Assembly (NCBI GenBank): GCA_002427755.1
Contig: DIYO01000009.1
Coordinates: forward strand, 809,296-873,295
Source of the DNA: Roseivirga sp. UBA6052
GTDB lineage: Bacteria; Bacteroidota; Bacteroidia; Cytophagales; Cyclobacteriaceae
Direction: 5' to 3'
DNA: 64,000 nucleotides
The notes beneath the pieces were generated by a model. The model was not told the DNA's origin. It worked only from the letters and a program-made list of their open reading frames with translations, and did no database searches. Both the position numbers and the translations under genes were made by a program. This document shows, one piece after another, positions 34,541 through 43,066 of this stretch; positions within the stretch are counted from its first letter, which is position 1; every line of letters begins with the position of its first letter.

Positions 34541-36106
34541 ATGAAACGATTTTTTCTCCTTCTTATAACAGCTGCCTTTGCAACTACTGTTAGTTACAAC
34601 AACTCCTATGCGAAGGTTGATGCCAACTACAGTATTTATGCTTCTTTTCAAGATGGCCATCAGGAAGAGCATCATGCAGAAGATCAACATCATGAGTCTG
34701 ACGACCATGCAAAGCAAGATGATCATCATCAAGATGACCATAATGACGATCATGGAGCACATGGAGAAGGCGAACATCACGAAGAGGCGCCTCCAGGTTG
34801 GACGGTTATACCATTCGTGCTTTTGCTAGGTATGATTGCTACTGGTCCACTTTTCTATGAGCATTTCTGGCATAAGAATTACCCGATCATTGCAGTATCC
34901 TTAGCGACATTGGTCGTGATCTATTATCTATTTGGTATCCACAACACGCATGCACCTGTTCATGCTTTGGCTGAATACGTGCAGTTTATAGCCTTGCTGT
35001 CTTCTCTATACATCGCTTCAGGAGGTATAATGATCAATGTGGACAAGAAGGCTACGCCTATGGCTAACGTGGGTTTACTCTTAGTTGGAGCAGTAATTTC
35101 CAATTTGATAGGTACCACTGGAGCCTCGATGCTTTTAATAAGACCTTACATAAGATTGAACAAGGGTAGAATACAACCTTACCATATTATCTTCTTCATT
35201 TTTATGGTAAGTAATATTGGTGGAGCACTAACCCCTATTGGAGACCCGCCTTTGTTTTTAGGGTTCTTGAAAGGAGTTCCTTTCATGTGGACGCTAGTTC
35301 ATAACGTTCTCCCTTGGACTTTTGCACTAATTGTCCTTGCAATCATCTTCTATTTCTATGACAAGCGCAATGAATCTGTTGTGCTTGATCCAGACGTTGT
35401 CTTTACAAATAAGACCAGCATTATCGGAGGTAAAAACTTTATTTGGTTAGCTATTATTATTGGCGCTGTTTTTATAGATCCTAATGTGATTGATGGGGTG
35501 CCAGCAATAATTTATGATGGACAAAAGTTCTCGTTTATTAGAGAGATTATCATGCTTTCGGTTGGATTCTTATCCTTCAAATTTGCTAACAAGGAAGCCA
35601 TTAAGGGCAATGAATTCAATTTTGAACCCATTCGAGAAGTTGCATTTATTTTCGTGGGAATCTTTGGGACAATGATGCCAGCGCTTGCACTTGTAAGTGA
35701 ATTTGCTCAATCAGAATCGGGAGCTGCTTTAATTGGGCCTAATTCATTGTATTGGGGTACAGGTATCCTGTCAGGATTCTTAGACAATGCACCAACATAT
35801 TTGAATTTCTTAGCAGCCGCTCTTGCCTCTCAAGGTGGAGATATCAGTACCATTGCAGATGTTCAAGCATATGCTGCAGGCGGTACTTATCCGGATTCGG
35901 TTATTAATCTCACCGCCATAGCAGTTGGAGCTGTATTCTTTGGAGCCATGACCTATATAGGCAATGGACCAAACTTTATGGTAAAATCAATTGCAGAGCA
36001 GACAGGAATTCATATGCCTTCATTCTTTGGCTATATCTTGAGATATTCAGTGCCAATTCTAATTCCAATATTCGTATTGGTTTGGCTCATATTCTTTGTC
36101 CTTTAG
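34541..36106 (+). CDS. NhaD-like sodium:proton antiporter with His-rich extension
   Basis: Start ATG at 34541 gives 521 aa and a signal-like first segment; a 22-residue upstream extension was rejected. After cleavage (near SYAKV) comes an extended polar region at ~32-80 containing 13 His among 45 residues with many Asp/Glu, a likely metal-binding tail outside the cytoplasmic membrane. Then about 11-12 membrane segments follow, with SNLIGTTGASMLLIRPYI, NIGGALTPIGDPPLFLGF and LSGFLDNAPTYLNFLAAAL, all NhaD/ArsB-family ion-transporter signatures. A Fur-family regulator gene lies just downstream on the other strand, hinting at a metal link. Confidence 0.88.
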   Translation: MKRFFLLLITAAFATTVSYNNSYAKVDANYSIYASFQDGHQEEHHAEDQHHESDDHAKQDDHHQDDHNDDHGAHGEGEHHEEAPPGWTVIPFVLLLGMIATGPLFYEHFWHKNYPIIAVSLATLVVIYYLFGIHNTHAPVHALAEYVQFIALLSSLYIASGGIMINVDKKATPMANVGLLLVGAVISNLIGTTGASMLLIRPYIRLNKGRIQPYHIIFFIFMVSNIGGALTPIGDPPLFLGFLKGVPFMWTLVHNVLPWTFALIVLAIIFYFYDKRNESVVLDPDVVFTNKTSIIGGKNFIWLAIIIGAVFIDPNVIDGVPAIIYDGQKFSFIREIIMLSVGFLSFKFANKEAIKGNEFNFEPIREVAFIFVGIFGTMMPALALVSEFAQSESGAALIGPNSLYWGTGILSGFLDNAPTYLNFLAAALASQGGDISTIADVQAYAAGGTYPDSVINLTAIAVGAVFFGAMTYIGNGPNFMVKSIAEQTGIHMPSFFGYILRYSVPILIPIFVLVWLIFFVL

Positions 36107-36149
36107 ATTTCGCTAAACACTTTGCTTGAATTTTTTGTATCTTCATTTA

Positions 36150-36371
36150 ATGTGGAGTTTCTACTATGATATTGCCTTAACGCTTCTCACATTCGTTCTC
36201 ATGGGATACCTATCTTATGTAGCAATGAATAATAGAAGAGCTGGTAATGATGATTCTGACGATGGAGGTTTAGAACTTGATAGGTCTCCCAAAATCGATC
36301 TTCCGCCAGGTGTTATTTGGCCTTCTGATGCTCCTCAAAAAGTTAGAGAAAAGGAAGAAATTCTGATCTAG
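36150..36371 (+). CDS. Hypothetical small membrane protein (73 aa)
   Basis: The ATG at 36150 begins MWSFYYDIALTLLTFVLMGY, a single membrane segment of ~20 residues. A 45-residue polar tail follows, rich in Asp near the membrane (NDDSDDGG) and in Pro later (IDLPPGVIWPSDAPQ). Family not recognised. It follows the antiporter gene by 43 bases on the same strand, so cotranscription is likely. It overlaps the Fur-family gene by 4 bases at the stop codons (CTAG). Confidence 0.65.
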   Translation: MWSFYYDIALTLLTFVLMGYLSYVAMNNRRAGNDDSDDGGLELDRSPKIDLPPGVIWPSDAPQKVREKEEILI

Positions 36372-36790
36372 TTCTTACTGCACTTATCGCAAACACCACC
36401 AATTAAGAAATTACTCTCTTTAGCCTTAAAGCCAGTAGGCAATGCTACATCCGGTATGCTTACATGATCTAGGCAAGTAGTATTACCGCATATCTCACAT
36501 TTAAAATGAATGTGGTTATCTACATGATGTTCATGAGAACATGCGTCACTGCAAAGTGCGTAATGAATAACACCGGTATCATCTAAGACTTTATGAATTA
36601 AGCCTTTATCTAAGAAGGATTTAAGCGTTCTATAAATTGTCACACGATCATACTGACCGTCTATTTCAGATTCGATATCACTATGAGAAATGGCGATATT
36701 CTTGTTTAAAAAAACAGAAATTACGTCTGCTCTCCCTTGTGTTAATCTTAGAGAGTGATCTTTTAAAAGACGTTTAACCTGATTTTCCAT
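36368..36790 (-). CDS. Fur family transcriptional regulator
   Basis: Protein of 140 aa. The winged-helix N-terminal half has YDRVTIYRTLKSFLDKGLIHK. The dimerisation half has the regulatory His-rich stretch HEHHVDNHIHFKC, with CxxC pairs CEIC and CDKC for the structural zinc. Whether it is iron-, zinc- or peroxide-sensing cannot be told; short Zur/PerR-like members fit the length. A -7-like TATATTTA lies 3 bases before the ATG. It faces the antiporter and could control it. Confidence 0.9.
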   Translation of the reverse strand: MENQVKRLLKDHSLRLTQGRADVISVFLNKNIAISHSDIESEIDGQYDRVTIYRTLKSFLDKGLIHKVLDDTGVIHYALCSDACSHEHHVDNHIHFKCEICGNTTCLDHVSIPDVALPTGFKAKESNFLIGGVCDKCSKN

Positions 36791-36831
36791 ACCTAAATAT
36801 AATAGAGAACTCTTTATGTTCTCATTCGGTT

Positions 36832-37179
36832 CTAACCTTCCTCAACAGTTTCCTTTGACTTTGCTCTTTTGCCTGTAAATCTACCGAGCATCTTCTTCTC
36901 AAAATTCCAAAAGAAGGTGAATTGGCCAAAACACCAGCCTACAAGAGGCAGCGTTAACTGATAAATAGGAAAGATGAGCAAGATTCTAATAGGCCAATAG
37001 ATGAACCCATTTGTTGATTCTCTTTCAAGACCGAAAAACTCAGTGACAGGGTTAGCTACCCAAGCTGCGAAAGATCCGTTTATCGCGAAAACAATCAATA
37101 TCGCTATAAGATCAATATTGGATTTAATACCCCACTTCGATTTTAATCGCTCCATTACACTCCCTTTTTCCTCGCTCAT
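36832..37179 (-). CDS. DUF6787 family membrane protein
   Basis: Protein of 115 aa that matches the Bacteroidota DUF6787 pattern: MERLKSKWGIKSNIDLIAILIVFAINGS, then GFIYWPIRILLIFPIYQL and FFWNFEKKMLGRF. Two to three membrane segments and a basic C-terminal tail are visible. Function unknown. It is a single-gene unit with a -7 element upstream. Confidence 0.75.
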   Translation of the reverse strand: MSEEKGSVMERLKSKWGIKSNIDLIAILIVFAINGSFAAWVANPVTEFFGLERESTNGFIYWPIRILLIFPIYQLTLPLVGWCFGQFTFFWNFEKKMLGRFTGKRAKSKETVEEG

Positions 37180-37198
37180 GGGTTGTAGATTAGTTGGG

Positions 37199-37206
37199 CA
37201 AAGGTA
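37199..37206 (-). promoter_or_regulatory. -7 element for the DUF6787 gene
   Basis: TACCTTTG on the minus strand is an exact TAnnTTTG, 20 bases upstream of the ATG. No convincing TTTG at the -33 spacing was seen, so it is a partial promoter call. Confidence 0.45.
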
Positions 37207-37320
37207 ATCAACAGGTTCATTAAATCTATCCTCACTTAAATTAGAAAGACAAAAATTGATTTTCTCGCTAGACTAGCAATTGATTATTCAATAAATTAAC
37301 TTATTCAAAAATCAACCGCT

Positions 37321-38250
37321 ATGCACGACTTGAGTAAGTTTCAAAGAATGATGGTAGCTATGGACTTGACCGAAATGGATGTCCATATCATTAAGTACGC
37401 TTCCATGATTGCCAAGTGTTTCCAAATTGAAGCTGTTTATTTCTTCCATGCTGCTGACTCTTCTCTAGAATTACCAGATGATATCAATGAAAAGTATGGT
37501 AATGTGATAGCACCTGTTGATGAAACCTTGGAAAAAGAAATGAGCGCTGTTGTTGCAGCTAACTTCGTGGCACCAGAAGGTTGTACTGTTGAATTAGAAG
37601 CACTGCCCGGTAATGTTACCGATGAGGTGCTGAAGTATTCTAAAATGAAGGTGGCCGATCTTTTACTACTTGGAAGAAAAGAAAAGCTTACCGGCACAGG
37701 TCTCAACTCAAGAAAAATTGCAAAAGGATGTGCCTCTTCGGTAATCTTTGTTCCAGAAAACCCTCCTTTAGAAATGAATAAGGTGTTGATTTCTATTGAT
37801 TACTCTGAGCATTCCAAAATGGCATTTGAAATAGGAATTGATATTCAGAAGAAATCTGGAGCTAAATTATTGAGTAATAATGTATACCGAGTGCCTGTAG
37901 GTTATCATAAATCTGGTAAGACCTATGATGAATTCGCAGAGATTATGCTACAGAACACAAAGGATGAATGCGATCGATTCTTTAAGAAGATTGAGCTAGA
38001 AGGTGTGGATTATGACCATACTTATGCGCTTGATGATGACCCTCACCCTGCTGATAAGATATATCGTACTGGTGCTGAAGAGGGTGTGGATTTGATTATT
38101 CTTGGATCGAAGGGAAGATCTAGTGGTGCAGCATTCCTTATAGGTAGTGTGGCCGAAAAGCTGGTGATGGAGGATAATGATATACCAATATTCTTGATAA
38201 AAAAGGGGAAAGAAAACATGAGCTTCTTAGAAGCCCTATTCAGACTCTAA
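37321..38250 (+). CDS. Universal stress protein (two Usp domains)
   Basis: Protein of 309 aa with two tandem Usp domains (about 8-145 and 153-295). The second domain ends in LIILGSKGRSSGAAFLIGSVAEKLVMEDNDIPIFLIKKG, the ATP-binding G-2x-G-9x-G(S/T) pattern. The first is shorter in its loop (LLLLGRKEKLTGTGLNSRKIAKGCASSVIFVPE). Cytoplasmic, ATP-binding, linked to stress and energy limitation in related proteins. A single gene between two minus-strand genes; it shares 4 bases with the convergent lipoprotein gene. Confidence 0.92.
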   Translation: MHDLSKFQRMMVAMDLTEMDVHIIKYASMIAKCFQIEAVYFFHAADSSLELPDDINEKYGNVIAPVDETLEKEMSAVVAANFVAPEGCTVELEALPGNVTDEVLKYSKMKVADLLLLGRKEKLTGTGLNSRKIAKGCASSVIFVPENPPLEMNKVLISIDYSEHSKMAFEIGIDIQKKSGAKLLSNNVYRVPVGYHKSGKTYDEFAEIMLQNTKDECDRFFKKIELEGVDYDHTYALDDDPHPADKIYRTGAEEGVDLIILGSKGRSSGAAFLIGSVAEKLVMEDNDIPIFLIKKGKENMSFLEALFRL

Positions 38251-38831
38251 GGAAGAACCACTGTCGCCTTTACATCAAAGTCTAAAGGAGACTTTAATTG
38301 CATATCTTCATCTCCGGTAATCGAAAAGCTCGATAGCCTACTGACACCAGTTTCTGTATTAAAGAAGAGAAACAGCTCTTGATTGAGCTGAAACACTTCA
38401 TTTTTCTTAGAAAGCTCTAGTCTAATTTCTTTTAAAAGTTCCCCTTCAAACGAACATTCCATTACTCTAACAAAGTTTTTCTTTTTTAGAGCCGTATAAG
38501 TGGTTTTAGAAATGTTACCGATGGCCGGTAGCTGTTCAATATCATAATCTCCTGCATAACCCGGTCTACTTATGTCAGCATCAAAAAATAGCTGCAATTG
38601 CGATTTCCATGCTGCAGAATCCTTCGGCTCCAGCTCCAATAATTCAGTAGTTTCTCCTGAGATGACACGTTTTTCAAGTTGAGCTTCCAATGAAATTAAA
38701 AGACCAATTTGTTCGCTCAATAACTCGGCAACACTGAAATAGACTGTTGATTCAGCCTTATCGCCATTTGAAGTGGGATTACATCCTACTAAGGAAAAGG
38801 CTAAACATAAAAGGAGTGCTTTTTTAATCAT
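38247..38831 (-). CDS. Hypothetical lipoprotein
   Basis: Protein of 194 aa beginning with a lipoprotein signal (LLLCLAFSLVGCNPTSNGD, lipobox LVGC). The rest is a mixed alpha/beta domain with no recognised motif; it is rich in Lys/Glu and ends in beta strands. Likely anchored to the outer or inner membrane facing the periplasm. Its start overlaps the gpmI stop by 4 bases, so it is translationally coupled to a glycolytic gene, though a functional link is not evident. Confidence 0.8.
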   Translation of the reverse strand: MIKKALLLCLAFSLVGCNPTSNGDKAESTVYFSVAELLSEQIGLLISLEAQLEKRVISGETTELLELEPKDSAAWKSQLQLFFDADISRPGYAGDYDIEQLPAIGNISKTTYTALKKKNFVRVMECSFEGELLKEIRLELSKKNEVFQLNQELFLFFNTETGVSRLSSFSITGDEDMQLKSPLDFDVKATVVLP

Positions 38832-40345
38832 ATGAGCAAATTACCTGTCATGGCTGCGGGAATATCCAAGCCAATGAGTTTCAGAATTGTAGGTGCTAAA
38901 TCTCCTAGCTTTCCATCATTCATACTAGGTCTAAGCTCATTATCAACTAAAATACACGGCACTAAGTTCGTGGTATGTGCTGTATTTGGCGTTCCATCAG
39001 GATTGATCATGATATCTGAGTTACCATGATCAGCGATTATAATTGATGTATAATCGTTAGCTAAAGCTGCTTCTACAACTGCTCCTGTACAGGTATCAAC
39101 CGTTTCACAGGCCTTTACTGCTGCATTAAAATCTCCCGTATGGCCTACCATGTCTGCATTGGCAAAATTGAGACATACAAAATCTACCTCTTTTGAATTC
39201 AATTCAGGGATAATGGCATCTCTAATATCTTCTGCACTCATTTCAGGCTTCAGATCATAAGTAGCCACTTTTGGTGAAGGGCACAAAAGACGCTTTTCAC
39301 CTTCAAATTCTGTCTCTTGTCCACCGCTAAAAAAGAAAGTAACGTGTGGATATTTTTCAGTCTCCGCAATTCTGATCTGCTTTTTACCCGATCTAGAAAG
39401 TACCTCGCCTAAAGTGTCAGTCAAATTTTCTTTACCGAAGATTACCTCTACTCCTTCAAAGGAATCATCATAGTTAGTCATGGTTACATACTTGAGCTTT
39501 AGTTTGCTCATACCATCCTCCGGAAAATCTTGTTGGGTGAGTGCTTGAGTTATTTGTCTCCCTCTATCGGTTCTAAAGTTGAAGCAAATGACTAGGTCAT
39601 CCTCTTGAATTTTAGCTAAAGGAGCGCCATTTTGAGTATGAATTATTGGCTTAATGAATTCATCGGTTACGTTATTCGAGTAAGAGTCTTCAATGCTCTC
39701 AATCAAACTCTCACTTGACTCGCCAATACCGTTTACCATGGCATCGTAAGCTAGTTTAACACGCTGCCACCTTCTGTCTCTATCCATGGCATAATACCTT
39801 CCGGTAATACTTGCTATTTCTCCAGTGGTCTTTTCAGCATGATCTAAAATTTCCTGTATATAGACTTTTCCTCCTTTAGGATCAGTGTCTCTACCATCGG
39901 TAAAAGCATGTATAAAGACATCTTCCATGTCTCTTTCAGCACATAGACTCATGAGACCTTTTAAATGGTTGCTGTGCGAGTGAACACCACCATCTGAAAC
40001 GAGGCCAATAAGATGAGTTTTTTTACCTCTTTCTTTGGCATACTCCAAGGCATCACTTAAGACTTTATTGTCTCCAAGCGTCTTTTCCTCTACTGCATTA
40101 TTTAGTTTGACTAAGTCCTGATATACGACTCTTCCTGCACCAATATTCATGTGCCCCACCTCTGAATTACCCATTTGTCCTTCAGGTAAACCTACGGCCA
40201 GACCAGATGCTTCTAACTTACTATGTGGATAGTCTTTAAAAAGTTGATCCATTACAGGAGTGTTGGCTTTGTCTATGGCAGAAACTGTTTTGTCTTTAGC
40301 TAGACCCCAGCCATCTAGGATCATCAGGATTACACGCTTGTTCAT
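38828..40345 (-). CDS. gpmI: 2,3-bisphosphoglycerate-independent phosphoglycerate mutase
   Basis: Start ATG at 40345 gives 505 aa; a longer reading frame upstream is not conserved-looking. The alkaline-phosphatase-like fold begins MILDGWG. Ser61 in GNSEVGHMN is the phosphoserine nucleophile, and Mn ligands come from HLIGLVSDGGVHSH, ADHGNSD and later His/Asp sites. It interconverts 3- and 2-phosphoglycerate without a bisphosphate cofactor. Consensus -7 element TATATTTG sits 4 bases before the ATG. Confidence 0.97.
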   Translation of the reverse strand: MNKRVILMILDGWGLAKDKTVSAIDKANTPVMDQLFKDYPHSKLEASGLAVGLPEGQMGNSEVGHMNIGAGRVVYQDLVKLNNAVEEKTLGDNKVLSDALEYAKERGKKTHLIGLVSDGGVHSHSNHLKGLMSLCAERDMEDVFIHAFTDGRDTDPKGGKVYIQEILDHAEKTTGEIASITGRYYAMDRDRRWQRVKLAYDAMVNGIGESSESLIESIEDSYSNNVTDEFIKPIIHTQNGAPLAKIQEDDLVICFNFRTDRGRQITQALTQQDFPEDGMSKLKLKYVTMTNYDDSFEGVEVIFGKENLTDTLGEVLSRSGKKQIRIAETEKYPHVTFFFSGGQETEFEGEKRLLCPSPKVATYDLKPEMSAEDIRDAIIPELNSKEVDFVCLNFANADMVGHTGDFNAAVKACETVDTCTGAVVEAALANDYTSIIIADHGNSDIMINPDGTPNTAHTTNLVPCILVDNELRPSMNDGKLGDLAPTILKLIGLDIPAAMTGNLLI

Positions 40346-40349
40346 GGAA

Positions 40350-40357
40350 CAAATATA
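40350..40357 (-). promoter_or_regulatory. -7 element abutting the gpmI start
   Basis: TATATTTG, exact TAnnTTTG, with 4 bases between it and the gpmI ATG. Transcription from it would begin near or at the start codon, suggesting a leaderless or very short-leader mRNA. No ideal -33 box was seen. Confidence 0.45.
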
Positions 40358-40471
40358 AATATTCGAAAGAGGTTTGTATGGATGAATCTGTTGTATTAAT
40401 TTAAATTTATAGAGAAAGAATTGTACAACTATTGGCACGTTTTTCGTTCCATTGGTTACAAAATCTTCAAC

Positions 40472-40876
40472 ATGAAAAACCTATCCAGAATAAGCATATT
40501 TCTAGGCTTACTATTTTTTGTGTCTGCGGCTCATGCGCAGAACGATTCTGATATTCTGACCAATGTTGAAGCAGCTCTTCAGGCGAGTAGTTCAAAAGAG
40601 CTTTCTAAGCACCTTCATAACAAAGTTGAAATCAAACTAAATGGGGAAAGGAAGAATTACAGTATTAATCAGGCCGAAATAATGCTGAAAGACTTCTTTC
40701 AAGAGTACCCTGGAGAAGGATTTGAATTTATTCATGAGGGCAATAATTCTTCTGGAGGTATTCTTTATGCAATTGGCACTTTTAGCTCCAACTCAGGTAA
40801 GCACCGAGTGGTAGTGAGAGCAAAAATGTTTAATAGCGCCTACAAAGTGTATCGTTTAGAGTTCACCAAAGAATAA
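40472..40876 (+). CDS. DUF4783 domain-containing secreted protein
   Basis: Start ATG at 40472 gives 134 aa with a signal peptide (FFVSAAHAQND). The body has the DUF4783 pattern: NVEAALQASSSKELSKHLHNKVEIKL, then AEIMLKDFFQEYP and the NTF2-like core ending YKVYRLEFTK. The domain is common in Bacteroidota next to nadC, as here (35 bases upstream). Function unknown; an NTF2-like fold in the periplasm is likely. Confidence 0.88.
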   Translation: MKNLSRISIFLGLLFFVSAAHAQNDSDILTNVEAALQASSSKELSKHLHNKVEIKLNGERKNYSINQAEIMLKDFFQEYPGEGFEFIHEGNNSSGGILYAIGTFSSNSGKHRVVVRAKMFNSAYKVYRLEFTKE

Positions 40877-40899
40877 GTAGAACTTCTCTTGGCATTGGC

Positions 40900-40907
40900 T
40901 ACTTTTG
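40900..40907 (+). promoter_or_regulatory. -7 element abutting the nadC start
   Basis: TACTTTTG, an exact TAnnTTTG, with 4 bases before the nadC ATG at 40912. As at gpmI, it would imply a very short leader. No TTTG at the ideal -33 distance was seen. Confidence 0.4.
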
Positions 40908-40911
40908 TGCC

Positions 40912-41769
40912 ATGCGACCATCCTACGTTTCCCAAGCTGATTTAGAAGATTTTATTGATAGAGCACTTATCGAAGATTTAGGTGATGGTGATCATTCTAC
41001 TTTGGCTTCAATTCCAGCAGAAGCGTCACATTCAGCTTACCTTATTATGAAAGAGGATGGCGTAATAGCGGGAATGGAATTGGCAGAAATCATTTTTAAG
41101 AGGCTAGATAAGTCTATTGAATTTTCTGATGCTCTCGCAGATGGCACTCATGTTCAAAAAGGAGATATCATCTTAAGAATTAAGGGAATGACACGAGCTA
41201 TTTTGAGTGGAGAAAGGCTATTCTTAAACTGCCTTCAGCGGATGAGTGGCATTGCTACTCGCACTTCTAAATTGAATGGCTTGATTGATCATACAGATTG
41301 CAAATTGCTTGATACAAGGAAAACTACGCCTAACATGCGAATGCTTGAAAAATGGGCGGTAACTATTGGAGGAGGTGTGAACCATAGATATGGTTTGTAT
41401 GATATGATTATGCTTAAGGATAATCATGTTGATTACGCTGGAGGTATTGCTCAAGCGGTGAGTGCAACTAAGGATTATTTAAAAGAGACGGGCAAAGATT
41501 TAAAAATAGAGGTTGAAACTAGAAATATTGATGAGGTAAAACAGGCATTATCTATAGGTGGGGTTGACAGAATCATGTTAGATAACATGTCAGTTGATCA
41601 AATGACTGAGGCTGTTTCCATAATCGATGGACGCTCAGAGACCGAAGCGTCCGGTGGTATTACTGAGGAGACCATTCAGGCTATAGCGGAGACCGGAGTA
41701 GACTTTATTTCCGTTGGAGCTCTTACCCACTCAATTAAGAGTCTGGATATCAGTTTAAAAGCGGAATAA
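40912..41769 (+). CDS. nadC: Nicotinate-nucleotide diphosphorylase (carboxylating)
   Basis: Complete 285-aa quinolinate phosphoribosyltransferase. DHSTLASIP at the start, SGIATRTSKLNGLID, LLDTRKTTPNMRMLEKWAVTIGGGVNHRYGLYDMIMLKDNH (the signature), IEVETRNIDEVKQA, IMLDNMS and ISVGALTHSIKSLDISLK are all in the right order. It makes NaMN from quinolinate and PRPP in de novo NAD synthesis. No nadA or nadB is in the window. Downstream a short TTG-started ORF and a YcxB-like gene follow on the same strand. Confidence 0.97.
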   Translation: MRPSYVSQADLEDFIDRALIEDLGDGDHSTLASIPAEASHSAYLIMKEDGVIAGMELAEIIFKRLDKSIEFSDALADGTHVQKGDIILRIKGMTRAILSGERLFLNCLQRMSGIATRTSKLNGLIDHTDCKLLDTRKTTPNMRMLEKWAVTIGGGVNHRYGLYDMIMLKDNHVDYAGGIAQAVSATKDYLKETGKDLKIEVETRNIDEVKQALSIGGVDRIMLDNMSVDQMTEAVSIIDGRSETEASGGITEETIQAIAETGVDFISVGALTHSIKSLDISLKAE

Positions 41770-41771
41770 TA

Positions 41772-41864
41772 TTGCCAAAGAGTAAGCGTAATTTTTTAGT
41801 TCAGTTCGTTGAAGCCTTAATTTTGATCCTTATGTTTGTGTTCCTTTTTCGACACTGCGTTTAA
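41772..41864 (+). CDS. Possible 30-aa single-pass membrane peptide
   Basis: A TTG-started ORF of 30 codons: basic start (PKSKRNF), one hydrophobic segment of about 20 residues (FVEALILILMFVFLF) and a short tail ending RHCV. It fits exactly between nadC (2 bases away) and the YcxB-like gene (11 bases away), in the same direction, in a compact operon-like run. Length and a TTG start keep this tentative. Confidence 0.4.
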   Translation: MPKSKRNFLVQFVEALILILMFVFLFRHCV

Positions 41865-41875
41865 AAGGCAATAAA

Positions 41876-42349
41876 ATGATCGTAAAAACAAAGAAATACG
41901 CCTTAGATAAAAAGGCTTACAGACGCGCAGGAATGCGTAATATCATCAGAGAACAATGGTGGGTTGTATTAATTGCAGCTGCTATATCGGCAATGACATT
42001 TGTTATACCATCAAACTGGTGGTGGATAGGTGCTCTAATTGCACTCTCTCTATACCTACTGTTTTGGTTGATTCAATTTGCCGGAGTCACCCAACTTGAG
42101 CAAAGCAAGCAGCTTTTTGAAAAGCTATCATATGAAATTAACAGTCAGCAGATTTTAATTAAGCTCAATTCTAAGCAAGGGATGCCCATGAAATGGGATC
42201 AAATCAAATTTGCCTGGATGGATAAAAAGCAGTTTGTATTGGTTGTGAGTAAAGCTCAACTCATGCTATTCCCTTTTGATGTATTCAAAACTCACAATGA
42301 GGTAAAATTTGTGGAGACCATCTTAAAGAGAAAAGGACTGATTAAATAA
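41876..42349 (+). CDS. YcxB-like membrane protein
   Basis: Protein of 157 aa. Two membrane segments at ~28-46 and ~50-70 (WWVVLIAAAISAMTFV, WWWIGALIALSLYLLFWL). A soluble C-terminal domain of YcxB type follows, with YEINSQQILIKLNSKQGMPMKWDQIKFAWMDKKQFVLVVSKAQLMLFPFDVF. The domain resembles the small PH-like fold of the YcxB family, of unknown function. It runs in the same direction as nadC and the following 236-aa membrane gene. Confidence 0.75.
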   Translation: MIVKTKKYALDKKAYRRAGMRNIIREQWWVVLIAAAISAMTFVIPSNWWWIGALIALSLYLLFWLIQFAGVTQLEQSKQLFEKLSYEINSQQILIKLNSKQGMPMKWDQIKFAWMDKKQFVLVVSKAQLMLFPFDVFKTHNEVKFVETILKRKGLIK

Positions 42350-42355
42350 GGTATT

Positions 42356-43066
42356 GTGAAAAGTAACAGTTACAGACTGTGGCTTTTTGATAAGAAGGGA
42401 AGCAGAAACTATGGGTTTGCTGCCCTTTTTTTATTCCTATTGACGGTTGGACTTCCTATTATATTAGGCACAGGACCATTGATCATGGTCTTAACAATTC
42501 TACTAGGCACCGCATATATCTTTTATCAACTACCTAAGGTTTTTGCTTTTCAGTTAGAATTTGAAATTCTTCAAGAATTCCTCAGAATTAAGCCTTTAAA
42601 ACAAGCAAGGTTAAGTTGTGCCATGGTTAGAATGGACATTCCTTATGATTCAATTTCAAAGCTTGAATCATATGGTATGGAGTATGGTAAAAATGGATAT
42701 TACCATCTTAATATTAACTCTAGGGATATAAGCTTGGCCTTAAAATGTACTGCAGCTTTAAGAGTTAGTTCTATCATAGATACTAAGCTATTAGGAGATC
42801 AAATTAAGAAAGAACTTGATTCTAAAGCTATTGATTATGAGTGGATTGGGGAAGAAAAGCTGTGGCAATCAACAAGTATGAAAATTCAAATATGGGTTTC
42901 TACAATTCTCCTATTGGGCTTAATAGGCTTTACGGTTTATTGGTTCATTATCGGAACTTTTGAAATTTCAGACTCAGTCTATTTGATGATATTTTTATTT
43001 GAATTCTTTTTCCTCATCATAGGTTTCAATTACTATTGGAAGAAGTTTAGAAGCCATAATTCTTGA
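42356..43066 (+). CDS. Hypothetical membrane protein (236 aa, GTG start)
   Basis: GTG start, 6 bases after the YcxB-like stop. Membrane segments near the start (~21-60, two) and at the end (~180-228, two). Between them is a soluble domain of ~120 residues. Family not recognised; overall layout resembles the preceding protein, so it may belong to the same PH-like group. The stop overlaps the next gene's TTG (TTGA), indicating coupling. Confidence 0.6.
   Translation: MKSNSYRLWLFDKKGSRNYGFAALFLFLLTVGLPIILGTGPLIMVLTILLGTAYIFYQLPKVFAFQLEFEILQEFLRIKPLKQARLSCAMVRMDIPYDSISKLESYGMEYGKNGYYHLNINSRDISLALKCTAALRVSSIIDTKLLGDQIKKELDSKAIDYEWIGEEKLWQSTSMKIQIWVSTILLLGLIGFTVYWFIIGTFEISDSVYLMIFLFEFFFLIIGFNYYWKKFRSHNS

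Noticed and set aside
34532..34780. Met-rich minus-strand ORF opposite the antiporter His-rich tail
   Set aside because: Its composition is the mirror image of CAT/GAT-rich codons for His and Asp; it is a shadow of the antiporter gene.
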